Shown here: one piece after another, positions 1 to 6,184 of the stretch
Numbering within the stretch: position 1 is the stretch's first letter
Layout: each line of letters starts with the position of its first letter
From: an uncultured Muribaculaceae bacterium
GTDB lineage: Bacteria; Bacteroidota; Bacteroidia; Bacteroidales; Muribaculaceae
Length of the DNA: 29,413 nt
Direction: 5' to 3'
Assembly: GCA_910587355.1 (NCBI GenBank)
Contig: CAJUKF010000038.1
Coordinates: 1 to 29,413, forward strand
Notes under the pieces: model-generated
Seen by the model: the letters and a program-made list of their open reading frames with translations, nothing else
What the model was told of the DNA's origin: nothing
The model's database searches: none
Program-made: the position numbers and the translations under genes

Positions 1-78
1 CCGAGGAAAATTAAAAGCCAAATAGGGCTTGAAAGTTTTAGCGGACACCAATAAATAAAAACAAAAATCTGAAAAACT

Positions 79-330
79 ATGAGTTTTATCTGGTTCATCC
101 TGATTGGCATATTGGCGGGCTTTGTCGCCGGAAGACTTATGCGCGGCGGTGGCTTCGGCCTTATAGTCAACCTTGTGGTAGGCATCATCGGCGGCGTGCT
201 CGGCGGCTGGCTCTTCGGTCTTCTCGGTATTTCTGCCGGAGGTATCATCGGAAGCCTCATCACATCTGTTGTCGGAGCCATGGTGCTGCTGTGGATTGTG
301 GGAATAATCAGCAAGTCGAGCCACGGATAA
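79..330 (+). CDS. GlsB/YeaQ/YmgE-type stress-response membrane protein
   Basis: This 83-residue protein is almost entirely hydrophobic and glycine-rich. It has about three membrane segments (roughly residues 3-20, 27-50 and 52-77) and the family-like stretch FVAGRLMRGGGFGLIVN at the first loop. Length, glycine spacing and the short basic loop match the transglycosylase-associated (GlsB/YeaQ/YmgE) family, small inner membrane proteins often linked to envelope or general stress. The biochemical role is not known, despite the family name. The ATG follows a very A-rich leader without a Shine-Dalgarno sequence, as expected for Bacteroidota. It appears monocistronic: a promoter for the next gene lies between the two. 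Family assignment is fairly secure; function is not. Confidence 0.85.
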   Translation: MSFIWFILIGILAGFVAGRLMRGGGFGLIVNLVVGIIGGVLGGWLFGLLGISAGGIIGSLITSVVGAMVLLWIVGIISKSSHG

Positions 331-507
331 CTGTCGGCCGACCGCTGATTTACAAAACGGTACAGGGAGAATATCCGGTCTGCCGTAAAAAACGCTGCCA
401 TAAAAAATGCGGCACAACTGTTGCGCATATAAAAAATAATCCATAAATTTGTGTTGACAAACGGCTGCCCGTGCAAAATATCATACAGGGCACCACTTGT
501 CCGGCTT
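331..507. other. Intergenic region with the sugar transferase promoter
   Basis: The stretch begins with a 10-bp perfect palindrome (GTCGGCCGAC, 333-342) just after the GlsB stop codon. Imperfect inverted repeats follow between 358 and 418. None has the T-run of a convincing intrinsic terminator. The end holds the -7 box described separately. No coding signal was seen. Confidence 0.5.
421..451 (+). promoter_or_regulatory. Bacteroidota-type promoter for the sugar transferase
   Basis: TAAATTTG at 444-451 matches the TAnnTTTG -7 box. TTG at 421-423, 20 bases upstream, fits the -33 element. Transcription should begin near 457, which leaves a leader of about 50 nt before the ATG at 508. This argues against the in-frame GTG at 451, which is the last base of the box. 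Confidence 0.6.
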
Positions 508-1191
508 ATGGATAAAGCGACCCTGACAGACCACAGCGGCATAGTGCTTACCGGGGCCGGCAGTCATGCCGGCAGCGCCCCGTATATCTCCGCGAACCTC
601 TCGGCTTTTGAGCGCAATGCCAAGCGGTGCGCCGATTTCATATTGTCGGGTCTGGCGCTTGTAATATCCACCCCGCTGTTCGCCCTGTGCGCCATAGCAA
701 TCCGGTGCGAGGACGGAGGCCCCGTGATTTTCCGGCAGGAGCGCATCGGGCGCCACGGACGCCCGTTCACTATTTACAAGTTCCGCACCATGCGTCCCGA
801 CGCCGAGCGGAGCGGCATAAAGCTGTGTCCCGGCAGTGACGACCCCCGCATCACGCGCACAGGCCGCTTTCTGCGCGCCCGTCACCTCGACGAGCTGCCC
901 CAGCTCTATAATATACTCCGGGGCGACATGTCGCTTGTCGGGCCCAGGCCCGAGCGACAATATTACATCGACCGAATTCTCGAGCGCGACCCGCGCTATG
1001 CCTCGCTCTATCAGCTCCGGCCCGGCGCCACGTCGTACGCCACCCTGCACAACGGTTATACCGGCACAATGGAAAAAATGCTCCGGCGCCTCGACCTCGA
1101 CCTTCTCTACCTGCGCCACGGCTCGCTGTGGCTCGACTTCAGGATTCTCTCAGAGACCCTCGCAAAGCTCCTCTCAGGCCGTAAGTTCTGA
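508..1191 (+). CDS. Sugar transferase (monotopic phosphoglycosyl transferase, bacterial sugar transferase family)
   Basis: This 227-residue protein should move a sugar phosphate from a nucleotide sugar to undecaprenyl phosphate at the inner membrane, the first step of a polysaccharide or glycan repeat unit. Near residues 45-62 it has the hydrophobic re-entrant helix (ADFILSGLALVISTPLFAL). Family signatures follow in order: FRQERIGRHGRPF, YKFRTM, the catalytic Asp-Glu pair in DELPQLYN, and RGDMSLVGPRPE. Length is typical of the small PglC/WcaJ-C-like catalytic core without extra N-terminal membrane helices. I chose the ATG at 508 because the in-frame GTG at 451 lies on the promoter box. No glycosyltransferase or flippase is visible beside it, so the sugar and product cannot be inferred. 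It converges on the histidine kinase gene, 20 bp away. Confidence 0.9.
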   Translation: MDKATLTDHSGIVLTGAGSHAGSAPYISANLSAFERNAKRCADFILSGLALVISTPLFALCAIAIRCEDGGPVIFRQERIGRHGRPFTIYKFRTMRPDAERSGIKLCPGSDDPRITRTGRFLRARHLDELPQLYNILRGDMSLVGPRPERQYYIDRILERDPRYASLYQLRPGATSYATLHNGYTGTMEKMLRRLDLDLLYLRHGSLWLDFRILSETLAKLLSGRKF

Positions 1192-1211
1192 CAGCGCGCG
1201 CCCGGAGTCGT

Positions 1212-2198
1212 TTATAGGAGAGTGACTGCAAATAGCGCCCCTGGAGACGCCGTGGCGATGAGGCGTATGTCGCCTCCGTGGCGCCGCACTATCTGCCGGC
1301 TCAGACAGAGGCCCACGCCGCAGCCGCCGGGCTTGGTGGTGAAAAAAGGCATGAACAGATTTTCGGCCGCCCCGGGGGCGATGCCGCAGCCGTTGTCCTT
1401 CACGGTGATGTAGGGATGTCCGTGCGTCTGCGATACGGTGACATCTATACGCGGCGACGCCGTGCCGGCTACTGCGTCGAGGGCATTGCGCAGCAGATTG
1501 ACCATAGCCTGCGCCATAAGCCCGGTGTCGATGTTGAGCCGCATGTCTTTTGCAACGGTGAATCGGCACACATCGTCGGCAAGGCCGCGGCTACGGGCCT
1601 CGTACTGAATCGTGCTGCGTATGCGTCCGAAGAAATCGGCCGCGTCGGTCTCCCCCACAGCAGGCTCTGGAATATGCGTAAGCTCGAAGTAAGCGTCGAG
1701 AAATCGCTTTATGCTCTCACTCTGACTGCGAATCAGCCCGAGGGCCTCGTGCGCTTCAGCCCGGGAATAGCGGTCGGGATGCTTCTCCAGTTCGTCGGCG
1801 AGCGCTATGACCGGCGTGACAGAGTTGCGCATCTCATGGGTCATCACCTTAAGAATGCGGTCATAGTAAAGCTTTCCCTGCTCGATTTCGGCCTTATTCG
1901 AGCGGTAAAGCTCCACAATTCTGTTCATCGCACGGCCCATGCGGCGCAGCTCGGCGCCGGAGCCGGTGAAGTCGAATCTCACCGTGGTATCGTCGGCCTC
2001 AAGGGCGCTCACAAAGGTGCTCATCACGCGCACCAGGCGCCCCACAAGCGCCGCAAGACACAGCAGGCACACCGCAAGCAGCAGACCTGCGGCCACCGCC
2101 TGCGGCACAAGGCCCGACACGAAAAGCCACGTCATCGCGCAAGCCGAGAGAACCACGGCAGCCAGCAGAAGGGCATAACGGAGCCTGAACCTTCTCAT
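1212..2198 (-). CDS. Sensor histidine kinase (NtrY/NtrB-like, two transmembrane segments)
   Basis: This is a 328-residue membrane kinase. Two hydrophobic segments (about 8-29 and 32-54) are separated by only a few residues, so there is essentially no periplasmic sensor domain. A HAMP-like region (about 55-110) follows. The H-box is MTHEMRNSVTP with phospho-acceptor His121. The ATPase domain has the N-box NLLRNALDA (234-242), G1 box DNGCGI (268-273), F-box FMPFFTTKP and G2 box GCGVGLCLSRQI. The HEMRN form of the H-box is typical of kinases that pair with NtrC-type regulators. The start overlaps the regulator's stop by 4 nt (ATGA), so the two are translationally coupled and almost certainly a pair. 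Because the sensor loop is so short, the stimulus may be sensed in the membrane or through a partner. The pair lies divergent to an efflux operon, its likely target. Confidence 0.93.
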   Translation of the reverse strand: MRRFRLRYALLLAAVVLSACAMTWLFVSGLVPQAVAAGLLLAVCLLCLAALVGRLVRVMSTFVSALEADDTTVRFDFTGSGAELRRMGRAMNRIVELYRSNKAEIEQGKLYYDRILKVMTHEMRNSVTPVIALADELEKHPDRYSRAEAHEALGLIRSQSESIKRFLDAYFELTHIPEPAVGETDAADFFGRIRSTIQYEARSRGLADDVCRFTVAKDMRLNIDTGLMAQAMVNLLRNALDAVAGTASPRIDVTVSQTHGHPYITVKDNGCGIAPGAAENLFMPFFTTKPGGCGVGLCLSRQIVRRHGGDIRLIATASPGALFAVTLL

Positions 2199-2773
2199 AT
2201 CTTCTTAAGCATATTGTAAAGCGTCTGCCTGTTGATGCCGAGCTGGCCGGCGGCCGCAGTGAGATTGCCTCCGCACTGCGCGACAACATGCCTTATATGC
2301 TCAAGCTTAAGTTCAGTGAGAGTCATGCGGCTGCGGATGCTGTCGCGCCGCTCTATTTCACGCGCATTATCAACCGAGCGCGCGGCCGTCTTTGTGCGCC
2401 GGTTTTTCTCTATGGCCTTATGCAGCTTTTCAATAAGTATGTCGTTGTCCCAGGGTTTTGTAATGAAATCCTCCGCGCCGAGCTTCATGGCCTCAACGGC
2501 AAGGGGCACATCGCCGAAAGCGGTGATAAGCACCACCGCCGGGGCATCGCCGGCTGCCTTGATGCGCTCAAGCCAGAAGAGACCGTCGCTGCCGTCGAGA
2601 CGCGAGCTGTCGAAATTCATGTCAAGCACAACCGCATCAAGGGTGCCCGAACCGAGCAATGCCGGAATCAGACGCGGGTCGCCGGCAGCGACAACTTCGC
2701 CGAACTCATTGCCAAGCACTATTTTCAGTGTCGCACGTACTGCCGGATTATCGTCTATTATAAGAATCTTCAT
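2195..2773 (-). CDS. Response regulator, REC plus Fis-type HTH, without an AAA+ domain
   Basis: This 192-residue regulator begins with a receiver domain (residues 1 to about 122): acidic pair Asp7/Asp8, phospho-acceptor Asp51 in VVLDMNF, Thr84 and Lys106 (TKPW). After a charged linker comes a C-terminal Fis-type helix-turn-helix (about 154-192: LEHIRHVVAQCGGNLTAAAG, then LGINRQTLYNMLKKI). That HTH is the one found in NtrC proteins, but the roughly 230-residue sigma-54 AAA+ domain is absent. The layout is that of RegA/PrrA/ActR regulators, which do not need sigma-54. I chose the ATG at 2773 because MKILIIDDN is the canonical REC start, and the upstream in-frame start at 2788 precedes the -7 box. 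The gene is first in the regulator-kinase operon and divergent from the TolC gene. Confidence 0.93.
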   Translation of the reverse strand: MKILIIDDNPAVRATLKIVLGNEFGEVVAAGDPRLIPALLGSGTLDAVVLDMNFDSSRLDGSDGLFWLERIKAAGDAPAVVLITAFGDVPLAVEAMKLGAEDFITKPWDNDILIEKLHKAIEKNRRTKTAARSVDNAREIERRDSIRSRMTLTELKLEHIRHVVAQCGGNLTAAAGQLGINRQTLYNMLKKI

Positions 2774-2777
2774 GACG

Positions 2778-2785
2778 CAAAGGTA
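2778..2785 (-). promoter_or_regulatory. -7 box (TACCTTTG) of the regulator/kinase operon
   Basis: Read on the minus strand, TACCTTTG is followed by only four bases (CGTC) and then the ATG of the response regulator. In Bacteroidota transcription begins a few bases after this box, so the mRNA should start at or next to the start codon (leaderless). No clear -33 element is visible. Confidence 0.6.
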
Positions 2786-2846
2786 CAACTTATCCGCTCA
2801 GTTCAGCACATCTCAGCAGTAAAACTGACTGAGGAGCCGGCACGAA

Positions 2847-2863
2847 TGTCTATTTTTTAGACA
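2847..2863. promoter_or_regulatory. Perfect inverted repeat TGTCTA-N5-TAGACA, candidate operator
   Basis: Two 6-bp half-sites flank a TTTTT spacer, giving a 17-bp dyad in the 163-bp region between the divergent regulator and TolC genes. Its centre (2855) is about 70 bp upstream of the TolC -7 box, and likewise about 70 bp upstream of the regulator -7 box. The size suits a dimeric Fis-type HTH, so binding by the adjacent response regulator is plausible but inferred only. Confidence 0.45.
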
Positions 2864-2924
2864 AAATAAGACCCGTAAAAACGCTTTTAAGCTGTCTTTG
2901 CACAGCCGGAGCGATTTGCCGCAC

Positions 2925-2932
2925 TACATTTG
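2925..2932 (+). promoter_or_regulatory. -7 box (TACATTTG) of the efflux operon
   Basis: TACATTTG is followed by four bases (CAGC) and then the ATG at 2937, so a leaderless transcript is predicted. A TTTG at 2897-2900 lies 24 bases upstream and could be a loosely spaced -33 element. Confidence 0.6.
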
Positions 2933-2936
2933 CAGC

Positions 2937-4226
2937 ATGAAACGAAAATTAATCATATCACTGTTTCTGCAACTTGCAATCAACGTATGCGCCCAGATGA
3001 CACTGAACGACTGTCTGCTCTACGCACGCGAACATGCCCGCTCCAATATTCTCAACCGAATCGAAGAGCGGAAAGCCGACGCAGACAAAACCGCAGCGGC
3101 ATCGGAACTGATGCCATACGTGGGGCTGAGCAGCAGCGGAAGTCTGAGTTTCGGCCGCAACATCGACCCGGAGACAAACACATACGACAACAAACGCACT
3201 CTGTCGACAACTTTCGGCCTTCAGCTGTCGATACCGGTTTTCGACGGACTTGTAAGCTTCAATAATCTCAAAGCCGCCAAAGTGGCCCGTATGCGCCGCG
3301 ACGAGATTTCGCGCATTGAAGAAGACCGCATTTCGCTCGAAGTTATAAAGTCGTTCTACAACGTGTCGTACTGTAAGGCCATGGTGACACAACTGGAGCA
3401 GCAGTACAGCCGCGACAGCATCGACCTCAGAAGCACAGAGCGGTGTATGGAATCCGGCACAAAAAGCGGTGCCGATGTGGCCGAGATGCGTGCGCTTCTT
3501 GCAAATGATGCATATGAGCTCGCCAACCAGCGGAGCCTTCTGGCAAAAGCCTATCTGAAACTGCGCGCGACAATGGGCATGGAACCCGCCAGCGACCCAC
3601 TGGCTCTGACAGAAGAAGATTACAGCAATGCGGATTGCGGCGGTAACAAGAATCCGAGAATCGCCGATGCGGAACTTGAACTGAAGCAAAACAACTATTA
3701 TCTGCGTGCAGCACGCGGAGCATTCTCTCCACGAATCTCACTCAGCGGAAGCATCTCAACTTCGTTCTACCGAATGCTGGGCGAAGACATTGTGTCGCCG
3801 GGTTTCAGAGAACAATGGAAAAACAACATGGGCCAGTACATTGGTGTGTCAGTGTCCATACCGCTGTTCACGGGTCTTTCCACAGTCAGCAAAGTAAAAC
3901 GCGCGAAACTCGAACTCCTTGCAAGCCGCGTACGATTAAGCCAGACACGCTATGAGGTCGAACGCGAGACGGCCGAAGCCGCCCTTGACTTACGAAACGC
4001 CAACGACGAACTTACCGCCGCCACAAAACGCCTCGAAGCTGAAGAAATCGCCTATCGTGCCGTAAGGCGTAAATTCGAACTCGGAAGTGCCTCGGCGATT
4101 GACCTGTATACATCCGGAGCAAAACTTGCCTCCGCACGCGCCGCATACGAGGGAAAACGGATACAGCGTATCATAAGTAATATCACACTTGACTATTATC
4201 ACGGCAAAAAACTCATAAATGAATAA
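2937..4226 (+). CDS. TolC-family outer membrane efflux protein
   Basis: This 429-residue protein forms the outer membrane channel of the tripartite export system encoded with the next three genes. It has a signal peptide (MKRKLIISLFLQLAINVCAQ) followed by MTLNDCLLYAREH, the usual start of Bacteroidota TolC proteins. It then shows the duplicated OEP architecture: long alpha-helical hairpins rich in Ala, Glu and Arg, alternating with amphipathic beta strands (SLSFGRNIDPE, TFGLQLSIPVFDG near residues 75-105, and VSVSIPLFTG near 305-315). Length is normal. The start is fixed by the signal peptide; an upstream in-frame TTG at 2898 would precede the promoter. The membrane fusion protein gene starts 5 bases after the stop. 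Substrate is unknown. Confidence 0.93.
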   Translation: MKRKLIISLFLQLAINVCAQMTLNDCLLYAREHARSNILNRIEERKADADKTAAASELMPYVGLSSSGSLSFGRNIDPETNTYDNKRTLSTTFGLQLSIPVFDGLVSFNNLKAAKVARMRRDEISRIEEDRISLEVIKSFYNVSYCKAMVTQLEQQYSRDSIDLRSTERCMESGTKSGADVAEMRALLANDAYELANQRSLLAKAYLKLRATMGMEPASDPLALTEEDYSNADCGGNKNPRIADAELELKQNNYYLRAARGAFSPRISLSGSISTSFYRMLGEDIVSPGFREQWKNNMGQYIGVSVSIPLFTGLSTVSKVKRAKLELLASRVRLSQTRYEVERETAEAALDLRNANDELTAATKRLEAEEIAYRAVRRKFELGSASAIDLYTSGAKLASARAAYEGKRIQRIISNITLDYYHGKKLINE

Positions 4227-4231
4227 ACACC

Positions 4232-5485
4232 ATGGATACCGAAATAAAGCACAGATATCCCATCCTGCGTAAATACGGCTGGACGGCACTCGCTGTAACG
4301 AGTCTGCTTGCAATAGCACTGTGGGGCTGGAGTGCGTCACGACAGTCATCCTACAGTACCGGCTCTGCAGCAATAATCATCGAGGATGTGCAGCAGGGAA
4401 TGTTCGAAGACTACATCCGTCTCTCAGGCAAAGTGGAAACCGCCATCATCGTGCAGATATCCGCTCTTGAGACCGGAATCGTAGAAAGCAAACCGGTGGA
4501 AGAAGGCGCATATGTAGAAGCCGGAGACATCATTCTCACACTTCGGAACCCCAATCTCCGGCAGCAGATTCTCGACTCCGAATCAAAGCTCGCCGAAAGG
4601 CAGAATATGCTCCGCGATACCGAAATCGCCATGGAGAAAGACAGACTGCAAATCAAGCAGGATTTGCTCGCAGCCATGACCGACTACAACCGCAAACGCC
4701 GAGCTGCCGAACAGCAGGCTGCCCTGTATGACGAAAGCCTGACATCGAGAGAAGAGTACCTTAAGGCACAGGAAGACTGTCAGCTCGCCAAAGAGACTCT
4801 CGAGTTGCTGCGTAGCCGTCAGCGGCAGGACTCGCTGTACCGCTCCGTGCAGATTTCAATGATGCGCGAGAGTCTCCGCAACATGCAGGAGAACTTTGCA
4901 CTTGTCCGTCAGCGGGCCGACAATCTTAACATACGCGCATCTCACGCCGGGCAGATTGTCAACCTCAACGCCGAACTCGGACAGAACGTAGCAGCCGGAC
5001 AACAGATAGCTCAGGTCAATATACCGGACAACTACAAGATTTCAGTCAGCATCGACGAGCATTACATCGACCGTGTGAGCCCGGGCCTGAAAGCCGAGGC
5101 CAGACGACAGAACAGCACACTCGGGCTGACACTCAAAAAAGTATATCCCGAAGTATCCCAGGGCGTGTTCAGGGCCGATTTCTCGATTGACAGCGAAATT
5201 CCGGCCAACATCCGCATAGGACAGACTTATCCCGTAGACCTCATTCTCGGCGAGGCCACCGAGGCGGTAATGGTGCCTCGCGGAACCTTCTATCACACTA
5301 CAGGAGGCAAGTGGGCATATGTGGTCGACAAGGAAGGAAATACTGCCACCCGGCGCGAAATAAGCATCGGGCGCCAGAATTACAGATATTATGAAGTGCT
5401 CGAAGGACTGGAGCCGGGCGAGCGCATCATCACAAGCTCATACTCCGATTTCGGAGATGCCGACAAGATTATTATTAAAAACTAA
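4232..5485 (+). CDS. Periplasmic adaptor (HlyD/MacA-type membrane fusion protein)
   Basis: This 417-residue adaptor should link the inner membrane ABC permease to the TolC channel. A single N-terminal membrane anchor (about 14-34, GWTALAVTSLLAIALWGWSA) is followed by a barrel-sandwich/lipoyl half-motif (about 60-105: VQISALETGIVESKPVEEGA), a long charged coiled-coil hairpin (about 108-230), the second lipoyl half (IRASHAGQIVNLNAELGQNV) and beta-barrel domains. The C-terminal region includes TATRREISIGRQNYRYYEVL and LEPGERIITS, as in RND/MacA-type adaptors. It lies between the TolC and ATPase genes, with gaps of 5 and 14 bases, so it is clearly in one operon. Transported compound unknown. Confidence 0.93.
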   Translation: MDTEIKHRYPILRKYGWTALAVTSLLAIALWGWSASRQSSYSTGSAAIIIEDVQQGMFEDYIRLSGKVETAIIVQISALETGIVESKPVEEGAYVEAGDIILTLRNPNLRQQILDSESKLAERQNMLRDTEIAMEKDRLQIKQDLLAAMTDYNRKRRAAEQQAALYDESLTSREEYLKAQEDCQLAKETLELLRSRQRQDSLYRSVQISMMRESLRNMQENFALVRQRADNLNIRASHAGQIVNLNAELGQNVAAGQQIAQVNIPDNYKISVSIDEHYIDRVSPGLKAEARRQNSTLGLTLKKVYPEVSQGVFRADFSIDSEIPANIRIGQTYPVDLILGEATEAVMVPRGTFYHTTGGKWAYVVDKEGNTATRREISIGRQNYRYYEVLEGLEPGERIITSSYSDFGDADKIIIKN

Positions 5486-5499
5486 AAACGATACACATC

Positions 5500-6183
5500 A
5501 TGAACATCGAGATTAAAAACGTAGGCAAAGTATTCCGCACCGACAGCGTGCAGACACTGGCTCTCAACAACGTATCGCTGCGTGTAGCCGACGGCGAATT
5601 CGTGGCAGTCATGGGTCCTTCGGGCTGCGGAAAGTCAACACTGCTCAACATCCTCGGACTACTCGACAATCCAACCACCGGCGAATATTTTCTCGACGGC
5701 AAGGAAGTTGCACATCTCAAGGAAAGCCAGCGCACCGAGTACCGCAAAGGCCGCATCGGCTTCGTGTTTCAGTCATTCAACTTAATCGAGGGCATGAACA
5801 TACGCGACAACATAATGCTCCCCCTCAACAGCATGGGGCTCTCGAAAGAGGAGAAGGACCGCCGCGTGGAGGAAGTCATGCGCCGCATGGGCATATCACA
5901 CCGCAGCCGGCATCTGCCGTCACAGCTGTCGGGCGGCCAGCAACAGCGTGCAGCCATTGCTCGCGCGATTGTGGCAAAGCCCGGCCTAATTCTCGCCGAC
6001 GAACCCACAGGAAATCTCGACTCAAAGAACGGAGCCGAAGTAATAGAACTCCTCTCAGAACTGCACCGCGAAGGCTCGACTATTATCATGGTCACTCATT
6101 CGCAGAAAGATGCCGCAGCTGCCGACTACATAATCAATCTCTTCGACGGCCAGATAGTTGAAAACCTCAAAGACCGCATGTAA
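5500..6183 (+). CDS. ABC transporter ATP-binding protein (MacB/LolD-type)
   Basis: This 227-residue ATPase powers the neighbouring FtsX-type permease. All motifs are intact: Walker A GPSGCGKST (39-47), Q-loop Gln91, signature LSGGQ (143-147), Walker B LILADE (163-168) followed by PTGNLD, and H-loop His200 in MVTH. The sequence IGFVFQSFNLIEGMNIRDNI is characteristic of the LolD/MacB/FtsE group. The gene is separate from its permease, unlike E. coli MacB where the two are fused. The permease ATG begins one base after this stop codon, so expression is coupled. Which molecule is exported cannot be read from the sequence; peptide, lipid or drug are all possible for this family. Confidence 0.96.
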   Translation: MNIEIKNVGKVFRTDSVQTLALNNVSLRVADGEFVAVMGPSGCGKSTLLNILGLLDNPTTGEYFLDGKEVAHLKESQRTEYRKGRIGFVFQSFNLIEGMNIRDNIMLPLNSMGLSKEEKDRRVEEVMRRMGISHRSRHLPSQLSGGQQQRAAIARAIVAKPGLILADEPTGNLDSKNGAEVIELLSELHREGSTIIMVTHSQKDAAAADYIINLFDGQIVENLKDRM

Positions 6184-6184
6184 C

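Noticed and set aside
358..418. Imperfect inverted repeats as a GlsB terminator
   Set aside because: Stems are short or bulged and lack a following T-run.
451..507. GTG at 451 as the sugar transferase start, and TTGACA at 453-458 as a sigma-70 type -35 element
   Set aside because: The GTG overlaps the last base of a TAnnTTTG box with a well spaced -33 element, so it would precede the transcript. The TTGACA has no matching -10 and is not the promoter form of this phylum.
1278..2219. 313-codon plus-strand open frame opposite the histidine kinase
   Set aside because: It is the antisense shadow of a kinase with all catalytic boxes intact. The translated product is rich in His, Arg and Ala without domain features.
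2905..2920. Possible sigma-54 promoter (GG at 2908-2909, GC at 2918-2919) before the TolC gene
   Set aside because: The spacing is 8 bases, not 10, and the flanking bases do not match TGGCAC-N5-TTGC. The regulator also lacks the AAA+ domain needed for sigma-54 activation.
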